A DNA stretch of 64,000 nucleotides. Origin: Enterobacteriaceae bacterium (GTDB taxonomy: Bacteria; Pseudomonadota; Gammaproteobacteria; Enterobacterales; Enterobacteriaceae). This document shows positions 47,985-57,282 of the stretch, one piece after another (position 1 is the first letter of the stretch; each line of letters begins with the position of its first letter). Both the position numbers and the translations under genes were made by a program. The DNA is taken from positions 310,001-374,000 of the forward strand of contig CABIZV010000004.1 of the NCBI GenBank assembly GCA_902363335.1, in the 5' to 3' direction. The notes under the pieces were generated by a model. The model made no database searches and was not told the DNA's origin. It saw nothing but the letters and a program-made list of their open reading frames with translations.

Positions 47985-49409
47985 TTACGCCAAATCTTCT
48001 CCGTTGCTGGCAATCACCTTCTTGTACCACCAGAACGACTTCTTCCGCGTCCGCGCCAGCGTCCCATTCCCCGCGTCATCGCGGTCAACATACACAAACC
48101 CATACCGCTTACTCATCTCACCGGTCGACGCAGACACCAGATCGATGCATCCCCAGGTGGTATAACCGATAACCGGAATCCCGTCCTCAATCGCCTCACC
48201 CATCGCCCGAATATGTTCGCGCAAATAGCTGATGCGATAATCGTCGTCAATCTGCCCGTCGGCGTTCATCACGTCTTTCGCCCCCAGCCCGTTTTCCACC
48301 AGGAACAGCGGCTTCTGATAACGGTCGTACATCATATTCATGGTGATGCGCAGACCGAGAGGGTCGATGCCCCAGCCCCATTCGCTGGCTTCGATATACG
48401 GGTTTTTCAGCGATTTGACGATATTCGCCGCATTGGTGTTGTTGGCGTTCATCTCCGCCGACGCGCAGCGCGAGGCGTAGTAGCTAAACGACACGAAATC
48501 CACCGTGTGCTTTAACACCTCATCATCACCCGATTCTTTAACAATCGTGACGCCTTTGTCGCGGAACACCCGCGCCGAGTAGGCCGGATACGCACCGCGC
48601 GCCTGCACGTCAATAAAGAACAGGTTCTCCCGGTCTTTCTCAAGCGCCGCCCACACGTCCTCAGGCTTGCAGGAATACGGGTAGAAGTTACCGCCAGCCA
48701 GCATACAGCCGACCTGATTTTGCGGGTTCACCTCGTGGGCGATTTTCGTTGCCAACGCGCTGGCCACCAGCTCGTGGTGCGCGGCCTGATACTTCACCTG
48801 ATCCTGGTTCTCACCCTCCTCAAACACCAGCCCTGCTCCAGAGAACGGGCTATGCAGCATGATGTTGATTTCGTTGAACGTCAGCCAGTACTTCACCAGC
48901 CCATCGAATGCTTCAAAGCAGGTGCGCGCGTAGCGGGTGAAAAACTCCACCATTCTGCGGTTGCGCCATGAACCGTATTCGGTGACCAGATGCATCGGCA
49001 CGTCGAAGTGGCAGAGTGTCACCAGCGGTTCGATGCCGTACTTTTTGCATTCGCTAAACAGGTCGCGATAAAAGGCGATGCCTTCCTCGTTCGGCGTCAA
49101 TTCATCGCCGTTCGGATACAGGCGGCTCCAGGCAATTGAAGTGCGAAATACGCTAAAGCCCATCTCAGCCATCAGCGCGATGTCTTCTTTATAGCGATGA
49201 TAAAAATCAATCGCTTGATGGCTTGGGTAGAACTCATCGTCACGCAGGGCAAAGCGTTTCTCCTGGCCGAGTTTGACCGGCAGACGGTTGACGCCGTGCG
49301 GGATCATATCCACGGTGGTCGGCCCTTTGCCGCCTTCAAGCCAGGCCCCTTCGGCCTGATTGGCGGCGAGTGCGCCACCCCAGAGAAATCCTTGCGGAAA
49401 TGTCGACAT
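47985..49409 (-). CDS. ascB: 6-phospho-beta-glucosidase AscB
   Basis: AscB (474 aa) is a GH1 enzyme that hydrolyses phosphorylated aryl-beta-glucosides (arbutin, salicin) and cellobiose phosphate in the cytoplasm. The acid/base glutamate in LTFNEIN and the nucleophile in FLVENGLG are present, as is the N-terminal FPQGFLWGGALAANQAEG family start. It lies 23 bp after ascF on the same strand. Confidence 0.95.
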   Translation of the reverse strand: MSTFPQGFLWGGALAANQAEGAWLEGGKGPTTVDMIPHGVNRLPVKLGQEKRFALRDDEFYPSHQAIDFYHRYKEDIALMAEMGFSVFRTSIAWSRLYPNGDELTPNEEGIAFYRDLFSECKKYGIEPLVTLCHFDVPMHLVTEYGSWRNRRMVEFFTRYARTCFEAFDGLVKYWLTFNEINIMLHSPFSGAGLVFEEGENQDQVKYQAAHHELVASALATKIAHEVNPQNQVGCMLAGGNFYPYSCKPEDVWAALEKDRENLFFIDVQARGAYPAYSARVFRDKGVTIVKESGDDEVLKHTVDFVSFSYYASRCASAEMNANNTNAANIVKSLKNPYIEASEWGWGIDPLGLRITMNMMYDRYQKPLFLVENGLGAKDVMNADGQIDDDYRISYLREHIRAMGEAIEDGIPVIGYTTWGCIDLVSASTGEMSKRYGFVYVDRDDAGNGTLARTRKKSFWWYKKVIASNGEDLA

Positions 49410-49432
49410 GCGTTACCTCGCTTACAAAAAAA

Positions 49433-50884
49433 TTATGAAATTGGTGCCGCTTTTGCGCTCACCGCTGGCGTTGCCTGACGCTCGCGGGCAGCCGCATCTT
49501 CAACCGGAATATCCTCAAAGCCTAACAGCAGCGTCAGTACGAAGGAGAGCACTACCGCCAGCGCCATCACCCCAAACACCCACACGATGGTCATCGGATT
49601 GGTCGGATCGAAGAACTGCACGCTGGTGAAAAGCCCTGGTGCTGCCATCGAGTGGCTGGCAAGACCTACGGCACCGGCGATACCGCCGCAAATAAAGCCA
49701 CTTATCAGGCTGGCAATCAGCGGACGTTTCAGGCGGATCGCCACCCCGTACAGCGCCGGTTCGGAAATGCCGGCCAGAATGGCCGAAGCGGCGGCCGCCA
49801 GCGCGGTCTGGCGCAGCTCCGGGTTTTTGGTTTTCCATGCCACCGCCAGCGACGAGCCGCCAAGCGACAGATTCGCGCCGATTTCCGACGGCATCACCAT
49901 GCCTTCTTTGCCGGTTTCGGCGATGGTCTGGATGATGGTTGGCGTAAAGACGCGGTGCATCCCGGTCATCACCAGCAGCGGCCACAGCGCCCCCATAATG
50001 GCGACGGATAGCCAGCCCAGATAGCCGTGGATGGTGTAGACCAGTGCAGAAATGGCGCTACCAATCCAGATACCAATCGGGCCTATCAGCAAAATCGCCA
50101 GCGGTGCGGCAATCAGCACAATCAGCATCGGTTTGAGGAAGTTTTTGGTGACCGCAGGCGTGATGGCATCAACCCAGCGTTCAATGTAGGAGAGGCACCA
50201 GGTCATCACCAGCGCCGGGATCACCGTGTAGGTGTATTTCACGGCGGTAACCGGAATAAAGGCAAACTCGACGTGCTCGCCCTGGGCCGCTTTCGCCATC
50301 AGTTCAATAAAGCTTGGGTGAACCAGCACGCCTGCAATGGCAATCGCCAGCGACATATTGGTTTTGAATTTTACCGCCGCAGAGGCGGCAACCATCAGCG
50401 GCAGGAAGAAGAATGCGCCATCGCCAATTACCGTCAGGATGGTAAGCGTCGGCGCGCCCTTTGGCAGTACGCCGGTCATCTCCAGGATCATCGCCAGCAG
50501 CTTAACCATCGATCCGCCGATAATTGCCGGGATCAGCGGAGACATCGTGCCGATCAAGGCGTCGAGGATCCCCGCACCTATGCGGCGTAACGTCAGCTTC
50601 GGTTTGCCAATCGGCGCGGCGGGCTGCATCTCGTTTGGCAGCAGGCTGACCACTTCGCGAAAGGCCTGTGAAACGGTATTGCCAATAATCACCTGACACT
50701 GGTTGTCGTTACGTACCACGCCCATGACGCCGCTGATGTTCTTAAGCGTGGCGCTGTCGATTTGCGCGTCGTCTTTCACCACGAAGCGCAGGCGTGTCAT
50801 GCAGTGGGTGACGGCGGCGATGTTGTTGACCCCGCCCAGTGCACCGACGATGGATTGCGCCAGAACCGCATAATTTTTAGACAT
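49433..50884 (-). CDS. ascF: PTS beta-glucoside transporter subunit IIBC AscF
   Basis: AscF (483 aa) has an N-terminal IIB domain with the phosphorylatable cysteine (NNIAAVTHCMTRLRFVVKDD) and a C-terminal IIC membrane domain of about ten helices. There is no IIA domain, so it must borrow one (Crr) from elsewhere. It phosphorylates beta-glucosides during uptake, for AscB to cleave. Divergent from ascG. Confidence 0.94.
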   Translation of the reverse strand: MSKNYAVLAQSIVGALGGVNNIAAVTHCMTRLRFVVKDDAQIDSATLKNISGVMGVVRNDNQCQVIIGNTVSQAFREVVSLLPNEMQPAAPIGKPKLTLRRIGAGILDALIGTMSPLIPAIIGGSMVKLLAMILEMTGVLPKGAPTLTILTVIGDGAFFFLPLMVAASAAVKFKTNMSLAIAIAGVLVHPSFIELMAKAAQGEHVEFAFIPVTAVKYTYTVIPALVMTWCLSYIERWVDAITPAVTKNFLKPMLIVLIAAPLAILLIGPIGIWIGSAISALVYTIHGYLGWLSVAIMGALWPLLVMTGMHRVFTPTIIQTIAETGKEGMVMPSEIGANLSLGGSSLAVAWKTKNPELRQTALAAAASAILAGISEPALYGVAIRLKRPLIASLISGFICGGIAGAVGLASHSMAAPGLFTSVQFFDPTNPMTIVWVFGVMALAVVLSFVLTLLLGFEDIPVEDAAARERQATPAVSAKAAPIS

Positions 50885-50960
50885 CGGATTTTATCCTGTT
50901 TTATCAGTAGGGTACTTATCGTCCATCGCCAGCAAGCCTGTGGGGATGAAACGCTGCATA

Positions 50961-50973
50961 GGAAACCGGTTCC
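50961..50973. promoter_or_regulatory. AscG/LacI-type operator, site 1
   Basis: GGAAACCGGTTCC centres on the palindrome AACCGGTT, typical of LacI/GalR-family sites, 77 bp upstream of ascF. Confidence 0.6.
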
Positions 50974-51035
50974 ACATAATCATCTTGTGTTTATTTTGTT
51001 GCATCAAGATCTAAATTTTGTTTTTAAATGATTCG

Positions 51036-51049
51036 TGAAACCGATCACA
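51036..51049. promoter_or_regulatory. AscG/LacI-type operator, site 2
   Basis: TGAAACCGATCACA is a weaker version of TGAAACCGGTTTCA, 75 bp from site 1 and about 100 bp before ascG. Two sites would allow looping and autoregulation; inferred. Confidence 0.45.
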
Positions 51050-51149
51050 GGAAAGCGCGTGGCTGAAAAAATGAGCGCCACCGCAAATGCTGAAAATAGC
51101 CAAACGGTGCAGTACACTGCTGCCAAATGATTTCTCAAGGATAACCATC

Positions 51150-52163
51150 ATGACGACGATGCTGGAGGTGGCGCGGCGGGCAGGCGTCTCGAAAGCCACC
51201 GTCTCCCGGGTGCTGTCGGGGAACGGCTATGTCAGCCAGGAGACCAAAGACCGGGTGTTTTTGGCGATTGAAGAGAGCGGGTATCGGCCGAATCTGCTGG
51301 CGCGTAATCTGGCGACCAAAAAGACGCAGACCTTAGGACTGGTGGTAACCAACACGCTGTATCACGGCGTCTACTTCAGCGAGCTGTTGTTTCATGCGGC
51401 GAGCATGACCGAAGCGCAGGGGCGGCGGCTGATTCTGGCAGACGGCAAGCACAGCGCCGAGGAAGAACGCGAAGCGATACAATATCTGCTCGACCTGCGT
51501 TGTGACGGCATCATTATTTATCCACGCTTTTTAAGCGTCGACGAAATTGACGATATTATCGAACAGCAACAACGACCGGTGCTGGTGATTAACCGCAGGC
51601 TTAGGCGCAACAGCAGCCACTGCGTCTATTGCGATCAGAAATCCGCCAGTCAGCGGGCCGTGGAAACTTTAATTGCCCAGGGGCATCGGGATATTGCGTT
51701 TATTACCGGTTCACTGGATTCCCCGACCGGTATCGAACGCCTGGCTGGATACAAAGATGCGCTGGCAAAACACGGCATTGCGCTTCGCCATGAGCTGATT
51801 GTTGAAGGGAAATGGACGCCAGCCACCGGCGCGGCAGGCGTCGATTTGCTGCGCGAGCGCGAGCTCGTCTTTAGCGCGCTGGTCGCGAGCAATGATGATA
51901 TGGCCGTCGGGGCAATAAAGCGTCTGCATGACCACGGAATCAACGTCCCAGGGCAGGTGTCAGTGATTGGTTTTGATGACATCGCGCTTGCGCCCTATAT
52001 GATCCCGTCGCTGTCCAGCGTGCGTATTCCGGTGACGGAAATGATTAAAGAGACCATCAACCGCCTTATTTTTATGCTCGATGGCGGTGATTTCAAATAT
52101 CAACAAACCTTCCCCGGCGAGCTGATTGCGCGCGACTCGATTATCCCCGGCCCGCACGCCTGA
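51150..52163 (+). CDS. ascG: Asc operon repressor AscG (LacI family)
   Basis: AscG (337 aa) has the LacI-family headpiece (TMLEVARRAGVSKATVSRVL) and a periplasmic-binding-protein-like effector domain. It represses ascFB in E. coli. ATG 51150 aligns with the E. coli start; the frame is open back to 51087. It is divergent from ascF, with two operator-like palindromes between. Confidence 0.95.
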   Translation: MTTMLEVARRAGVSKATVSRVLSGNGYVSQETKDRVFLAIEESGYRPNLLARNLATKKTQTLGLVVTNTLYHGVYFSELLFHAASMTEAQGRRLILADGKHSAEEEREAIQYLLDLRCDGIIIYPRFLSVDEIDDIIEQQQRPVLVINRRLRRNSSHCVYCDQKSASQRAVETLIAQGHRDIAFITGSLDSPTGIERLAGYKDALAKHGIALRHELIVEGKWTPATGAAGVDLLRERELVFSALVASNDDMAVGAIKRLHDHGINVPGQVSVIGFDDIALAPYMIPSLSSVRIPVTEMIKETINRLIFMLDGGDFKYQQTFPGELIARDSIIPGPHA

Positions 52164-52172
52164 TCTCGTCAG

Positions 52173-52200
52173 CTGTCATCGTCATTTGTGTCGATGACAG
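52173..52200. promoter_or_regulatory. FhlA-like inverted repeat upstream of hydN
   Basis: CTGTCATCG (52173-52181) and CGATGACAG (52192-52200) are perfectly inverted with 10 bp between. They share the TGTCAT...ATGACA core of the hyp-hyc site and lie 57 bp before the hydN sigma-54 promoter. They could alternatively form the ascG terminator stem, but no T-run follows directly. Confidence 0.6.
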
Positions 52201-52254
52201 CACCTTTCTTTGCTGACCTCCAAAAAAAATCATTAAAAATCAGTGAGCTAAAAG

Positions 52255-52272
52255 TTGGCTCGAATAATGCAT
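52255..52272 (+). promoter_or_regulatory. Sigma-54 promoter of hydN-fdhF-hypF
   Basis: TTGGCTCGAATAATGCAT has GG (52257-52258) and GC (52269-52270) 10 bp apart, 38 bp before hydN. It would place hydN, fdhF, hypF and the nickel permease under FhlA control. Confidence 0.8.
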
Positions 52273-52309
52273 TCTCTCGCACAATTCATTGTCATTGCTG
52301 GAGAAGTTG

Positions 52310-52855
52310 ATGAACCGTTTCATCATTGCTGATGCGAGTAAATGTATTGGCTGCCGGACATGCGAAGTCGCATGCGTGGTTTCCCACCAGGAAGAACAGG
52401 ATTGCGCCGCGCTGACGCCGCAATCTTTCCTGCCGCGTATTCACGTTATTAAAGGAATGGATGTATCTACCGCCACCGCCTGTCGTCAGTGCGAGGACGC
52501 CCCGTGCGCCAACGTCTGTCCGAACGGGGCGATTATTCGCGATAAAGGCTTTATCCACGTCATGCAGGAACGCTGCATTGGCTGTAAAACCTGCGTGGTG
52601 GCATGTCCTTACGGCGCGATGGAAGTGGTCGTTCGCCCGGTGGTCCGTAACAGCGGCGCAGGTTTGAAAGTCCTCGCCGAAAAAGCCGAAGCCAATAAGT
52701 GCGACCTGTGCTTCCACCGTGAAGCCGGCCCTGCCTGTATGGAAGCCTGTCCAACCCACGCGTTGTTCTGCGTTGACCGCGACAAGCTCGAACAGTTGAG
52801 CGCGGAAAAACGTCGTCGTACGGCGCTGGACGTAGCAACGTCTTTATCTTTCTAA
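52310..52855 (+). CDS. hydN: Electron-transfer protein HydN
   Basis: HydN (181 aa) is a ferredoxin-like protein with four [4Fe-4S] Cys groups (CIGCRTCEVAC, CRQCEDAPCANVCP, CIGCKTCVVACP, CDLCFHREAGPACMEACP), homologous to HycB. It supports formate dehydrogenase H activity in E. coli. ATG 52310 aligns with E. coli HydN; the frame starts at 52289. It is the first gene of the sigma-54-driven operon, 36 bp before fdhF. Its C-terminus is about six residues longer than in E. coli. Confidence 0.95.
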   Translation: MNRFIIADASKCIGCRTCEVACVVSHQEEQDCAALTPQSFLPRIHVIKGMDVSTATACRQCEDAPCANVCPNGAIIRDKGFIHVMQERCIGCKTCVVACPYGAMEVVVRPVVRNSGAGLKVLAEKAEANKCDLCFHREAGPACMEACPTHALFCVDRDKLEQLSAEKRRRTALDVATSLSF

Positions 52856-52891
52856 AATCCCTTAATTTCTCTTTTAACAGGTCTGTTACTG

Positions 52892-55042
52892 ATGAAAAAA
52901 ATCACGAGTGTGTGCCCTTACTGCGGCGCAGGTTGCAAAATGAAGCTGGTTGTCGATAACGGTAAAATTATCCGTGCCGAAGCCGCTGATGGTAAAACCA
53001 ACCAGAACGAGCTGTGTCTGAAAGGCTACTACGGCTGGGACTTTCTTAACGATACCAAGCTACTGACACCGCGCTTAACGCAGCCGATGATCCGCTATGA
53101 AAAGGGCGGCAAACTCACTCCTGTGAGCTGGGATGAGGCGATTCGCTACACCGCGAAACGTCTTGGCGATATCAAAGCCAAATTCGGGTCGCGCGCCATT
53201 ATGACCACCGGGTCATCGCGCGGCACCGGCAATGAAACCAACTATGTGATGCAGAAATTTGCCCGTGGCGTACTGCATACCAATAACGTCGACTGCTGCG
53301 CCCGCGTGTGCCACGGCCCGTCGGTCGCCGGGTTGCAGGAAGTATTAGGCAACGGCGCGATGAGCAACAGCATTGGCGATATTGAAAACTCGCGCTGCCT
53401 GCTGGTGTTTGGCTACAACTGTGCGGACTCGCACCCGATTGTGGCGCGCCGCGTTATTAAGGCCAAAGACAAAGGCGCCAAAATTATCGTCTGCGACCCG
53501 CGTCGTATTGAAACCGCGCGTATCGCCGACCAGCATTTACAGATGCGAAACGGCAGCAATATGGCGCTGGTGAACGCCTTCGTCCACGTGCTGCTTGAAG
53601 AAAATCTGTTTGATAAAGAATATGTTGCACGATTTACAACCGGACTTGAAGCATTACGCGATGTGGTAAAAGACTATGCGCCGGAAGCGGTCGAAGCGCT
53701 AACCGGCGTCCCGGCGCAGCAGGTTCGTCAGGCCATGCGTACCTACGCGGCGGCGCCTTCCGCCACCATCATGTGGGGCATGGGCGTCACCCAGTTCGGC
53801 CAGGCGGTGGATGTGGTGAAAGGGCTGGCAAGCCTGGCGCTACTGACCGGCAATCTGGGGCGTGAAAACGTCGGCGTCGGCCCGGTGCGTGGGCAAAACA
53901 ACGTGCAGGGCGCGTGCGATATGGGCGTGCTGCCAAATCAGTTCCCGGGTTATCAGGATGTGGTGGATGCCGCCGTGCGCGAGAAATTCGCCAAAGCCTG
54001 GGGCATTGACGCCAGCCTGATGGACGACAAAGTCGGCGTGCGTATTACCGAAGTGCCGCATCTGGCGATGGAAGGGAAGGTGAAAGCCTACTACATCATG
54101 GGTGAAGATCCGCTGCAAACCGAGGCTGACTTAGGGCTGGTGCGCAAAGGTTTTGAAGCGCTTGATTTTGTGGTGGTGCAGGACATCTTTATGACCAAAA
54201 CCGCCGAGCAGGCCGATGTGCTGCTGCCTGCTACCTCGTGGGGCGAGCACGGCGGTGTCTTTACCTGCGCCGACCGCGGCTTCCAGCGTTTTGAAAAAGC
54301 CATCGAGCCGACCTATAACGTTAAGCGTGACTGGGAAATTATCAGCCTGATCGCAAGCGAGATGGGCTATCCGATGCACTACGACAATAACCAGCAAATT
54401 TGGGACGAAATGCGCGAGCTGTGCCCGCTGTTCTACGGCGTCACCTATGAAAAAATGGGTGAAATGGGCCACGTACAATGGCCGTGCCCGACGCTCGATC
54501 ATCCCGGCACGCCCTATTTGTATGAAGGCAGCCAGTTCGACACGCCAGACGGCAAAGGCCATCTGTTCGCCGCGCCGTGGCGTGCGCCCGCTGAAACGCC
54601 GGACGCCGATTTCCCGCTGGTGCTCTGCACCGTGCGCGAAGTCGGGCACTACTCGTGCCGTTCAATGACCGGCAACTGCGCGGCGCTGCAATCGTTGGCT
54701 GATGAGCCGGGCTTTGTGCAAATCAACCCAATGGACGCGCAACGGCTGAACGTTCGGGATAAACAACTGGTATGGGTCTCCTCACGGCGTGGCAAGGTGA
54801 TAAGCCGCGCGAGCGTCAGTGAGCGGGTTAACCACGGCAGCGTTTACATGACCTATCAATGGTGGGTGGGAGCCTGTAACGAACTGACTCAGGACAACCT
54901 CGACCCCATCTCCAAAACGCCGGAAACCAAGTATTGCGCGGTGAAGGTTGAGGCGATAGAGGATCAGAACTGGGCCGAAAACTACGCGCTGGAAAGCTAT
55001 CAGTCGATGAAAACGCGTCTGAAAGTTGCGGCAATCGGGTAA
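52892..55042 (+). CDS. fdhF: Formate dehydrogenase H, cysteine-containing form
   Basis: This 716-residue molybdopterin enzyme oxidises formate to CO2 and feeds electrons to hydrogenase 3. It aligns end to end with E. coli FdhF (715 aa). The N-terminal [4Fe-4S] motif is CPYCGAGCK...ELCLKG. The active-site residue, selenocysteine 140 (UGA) in E. coli, is here Cys140, encoded by TGC at 53309-53311 in DCCARVCHGPS; the catalytic His141 is kept. The sequence after the codon no longer shows the E. coli SECIS apical stem. The gene lies between hydN and hypF, whereas in K-12 fdhF is at a distant locus. A separate Sec-type fdhF elsewhere in the genome cannot be excluded. Confidence 0.95.
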   Translation: MKKITSVCPYCGAGCKMKLVVDNGKIIRAEAADGKTNQNELCLKGYYGWDFLNDTKLLTPRLTQPMIRYEKGGKLTPVSWDEAIRYTAKRLGDIKAKFGSRAIMTTGSSRGTGNETNYVMQKFARGVLHTNNVDCCARVCHGPSVAGLQEVLGNGAMSNSIGDIENSRCLLVFGYNCADSHPIVARRVIKAKDKGAKIIVCDPRRIETARIADQHLQMRNGSNMALVNAFVHVLLEENLFDKEYVARFTTGLEALRDVVKDYAPEAVEALTGVPAQQVRQAMRTYAAAPSATIMWGMGVTQFGQAVDVVKGLASLALLTGNLGRENVGVGPVRGQNNVQGACDMGVLPNQFPGYQDVVDAAVREKFAKAWGIDASLMDDKVGVRITEVPHLAMEGKVKAYYIMGEDPLQTEADLGLVRKGFEALDFVVVQDIFMTKTAEQADVLLPATSWGEHGGVFTCADRGFQRFEKAIEPTYNVKRDWEIISLIASEMGYPMHYDNNQQIWDEMRELCPLFYGVTYEKMGEMGHVQWPCPTLDHPGTPYLYEGSQFDTPDGKGHLFAAPWRAPAETPDADFPLVLCTVREVGHYSCRSMTGNCAALQSLADEPGFVQINPMDAQRLNVRDKQLVWVSSRRGKVISRASVSERVNHGSVYMTYQWWVGACNELTQDNLDPISKTPETKYCAVKVEAIEDQNWAENYALESYQSMKTRLKVAAIG

Positions 55043-55047
55043 TCAAA

Positions 55048-57273
55048 ATGAGCGCAAACGGTGTACAGATCCGCATCTGCGGCAAAGTTCAGGGAGTAGG
55101 GTTTCGCCCCTTTGTCTGGCAACTGGCACAGCAGCGAGGCTGCGTCGGCGATGTCTGTAACGACAGCGCCGGGGTGTTGCTGCGTCTGTACGGTGATGAA
55201 GTGGACTTTATCGCCGCGCTCTATCAGCACTGTCCGCCGCTTGCGCGCATTCATAGTACCCACGTTGAGCCATTTGACTGGCCGACAATCCCTGTTGATT
55301 TTACTATTCGCGAGAGCGGCGCCGGGGCGATGAGTACGCAAATCGTCCCGGATGCGGCAACGTGCCCGGCCTGTCTTGCGGAAATGAACGATCCTATCGA
55401 GCGGCGTTACCGCTACCCGTTTATCAACTGCACCCACTGTGGGCCGCGTTTTACTATTATTCACGCCATGCCGTATGACCGACCATTGACGGTGATGGCG
55501 GCATTCCCGCTGTGTCCTGATTGCGAGGCGGAGTATCGCAATCCTTACGACCGCCGTTTTCACGCCCAGCCTGTGGCCTGCGCCAAATGCGGCCCGTGGT
55601 TAATGTGGCAACAAGGCAAGCAGCATTTAGAAAAAGAGGCGGCGCTTCAGGCGGCTATTTCCATGCTGAACGCAGGCGGCATTGTGGCGGTGAAGGGCAT
55701 TGGTGGCTTCCACCTTGCCTGTGATGCGGGCAACCCCGACGCTGTGGCGCGTCTTCGTGCGCGTAAGCATCGTCCCGCCAAGCCGCTGGCGGTAATGCTG
55801 CCGGGGATCGACGCCGTAACGATGGATGCCCGATCGTTACTGCAAACACCCGCCGCACCGATTGTGCTGGTGGATAAGCACTGTGTTACCGGCGTGTGCG
55901 ATGGCATCGCGCCAGATTTAGCTGAGGTTGGGGTGATGTTACCCGCCAATCCGCTGCAGCATTTGCTGATGCAGGCGCTTAAACGCCCGCTGGTGATGAC
56001 TTCCGGCAATCTCAGCGGCAAGCCGCCAGCGTTAACCAACGACCAGGCGCTGATAGATCTCGCAGAGATTGCCGACGGTTTTCTGCTGCATAACCGCGAG
56101 ATTATCCAGCGTATGGATGATTCGGTAGTACGCCAAAGTGGGGAAATGCTGCGCCGTTCGCGAGGCTATGTCCCGGACGCGCTGTCGCTTCCGCCAGGGT
56201 TTCAGGACGCGCCACCGATGCTGTGTCTCGGCGCGGACATGAAAAATACCTTTAGCCTGACGCGTGGCGACCAGGTGGTGGTGAGCCAGCACTTTGGCGA
56301 TCTCACTGATGACGGCGTCGAAAATCAGTGGCAGCAGGCGCTGCGGTTGATGCAGTCAATTTATGATTTTACCCCGCTGGCGGTAGTGGCTGATTTTCAT
56401 GACGGCTACCGCTCGTCGCAATGGGCTGCGCAAAGCGGTCTGCCCATGCAACGGGTGCTGCATCATCATGCGCATATTGCGGCCTGCCTTGCGGAACATG
56501 ACTGGCCGCTTGACGGCGGTGATGTTATCGCAATGGCGCTTGATGGTATCGGCATGGGCGAGCAGGGCGCGCTGTGGGGCGGCGAGTGCCTGCGCATTAG
56601 CTATCGTGATTGTGAACGCTTAGGCGGGCTGCCCGCCGTCGCGCTGCCGGGCGGCGATCTGGCGGCGCGCCAGCCGTGGCGCAACCTGTTAGCGCAGTGT
56701 CTGGCTTTTGTGCCGGGCTGGCAGGATTTTGCCGAAACCCAATGCGTACGGCGACAAAACTGGCCGCTACTGGCGCAGGCGGTTAATCGTGGGATCAATA
56801 GCCCGCAGGCTTCTTCCTGTGGTCGCCTGTTTGATGCCGTAGCCTGTGCCGTTGGCTGTGCGCCGCAGACGCTCAGCTATGAAGGTGAGGCCGCCTGTCG
56901 TCTGGAAGCGCTGGCGGTAACCTGCCATGGCGTGGCGCATCCGGTCACGATGCCGGTGATGGACAATCAGCTCGACCTTGCCACCTTCTGGGCGAGTTGG
57001 CTGCGCTGGCAGGCCACGCCTGCTCAAAAAGCGTGGGTGTTTCACGATGTGCTGGCACAGGGTGTCGCGACGTTAATGCGCCATCATGCCGCAATTGCCG
57101 GTATTACCACGCTGGCGTTTGGTGGCGGCGTGCTGCATAACGCGCTATTACGCGCTCGTCTTACCCACTATTTATCCGATTTCACCTTGCTCTTTCCCAA
57201 GCGTTTACCCGCCGGTGATGGGGCGATTTCTTACGGGCAGGCGTTGATTGCCGCCGCTCGCGCTCAGATTTAA
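55048..57273 (+). CDS. hypF: Carbamoyltransferase HypF
   Basis: HypF (741 aa; about 750 in E. coli) makes the carbamoyl group from carbamoyl phosphate and ATP and transfers it to HypE, the source of the cyanide ligands. In order it has an N-terminal acylphosphatase domain (IRICGKVQGVGFRPFVW), two zinc-finger CxxC repeats (CPACLAEM...CTHCGPRF and CPDCEAEY...CAKCGP), a YrdC-like domain (about 195-380) and a Kae1-like domain with HHHAHIAACLAEH. The start is 5 bp after fdhF. Confidence 0.96.
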   Translation: MSANGVQIRICGKVQGVGFRPFVWQLAQQRGCVGDVCNDSAGVLLRLYGDEVDFIAALYQHCPPLARIHSTHVEPFDWPTIPVDFTIRESGAGAMSTQIVPDAATCPACLAEMNDPIERRYRYPFINCTHCGPRFTIIHAMPYDRPLTVMAAFPLCPDCEAEYRNPYDRRFHAQPVACAKCGPWLMWQQGKQHLEKEAALQAAISMLNAGGIVAVKGIGGFHLACDAGNPDAVARLRARKHRPAKPLAVMLPGIDAVTMDARSLLQTPAAPIVLVDKHCVTGVCDGIAPDLAEVGVMLPANPLQHLLMQALKRPLVMTSGNLSGKPPALTNDQALIDLAEIADGFLLHNREIIQRMDDSVVRQSGEMLRRSRGYVPDALSLPPGFQDAPPMLCLGADMKNTFSLTRGDQVVVSQHFGDLTDDGVENQWQQALRLMQSIYDFTPLAVVADFHDGYRSSQWAAQSGLPMQRVLHHHAHIAACLAEHDWPLDGGDVIAMALDGIGMGEQGALWGGECLRISYRDCERLGGLPAVALPGGDLAARQPWRNLLAQCLAFVPGWQDFAETQCVRRQNWPLLAQAVNRGINSPQASSCGRLFDAVACAVGCAPQTLSYEGEAACRLEALAVTCHGVAHPVTMPVMDNQLDLATFWASWLRWQATPAQKAWVFHDVLAQGVATLMRHHAAIAGITTLAFGGGVLHNALLRARLTHYLSDFTLLFPKRLPAGDGAISYGQALIAAARAQI

Positions 57274-57282
57274 GGAGTTCTC

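Noticed and set aside
47892..48515. Plus-strand open frame of 207 codons after hycI
   Set aside because: It runs through the REP pair and then antisense to ascB; no domain features.
53309..53311. Possible hidden selenocysteine codon in fdhF
   Set aside because: The codon is TGC, not TGA, and the E. coli-type SECIS stem is absent.
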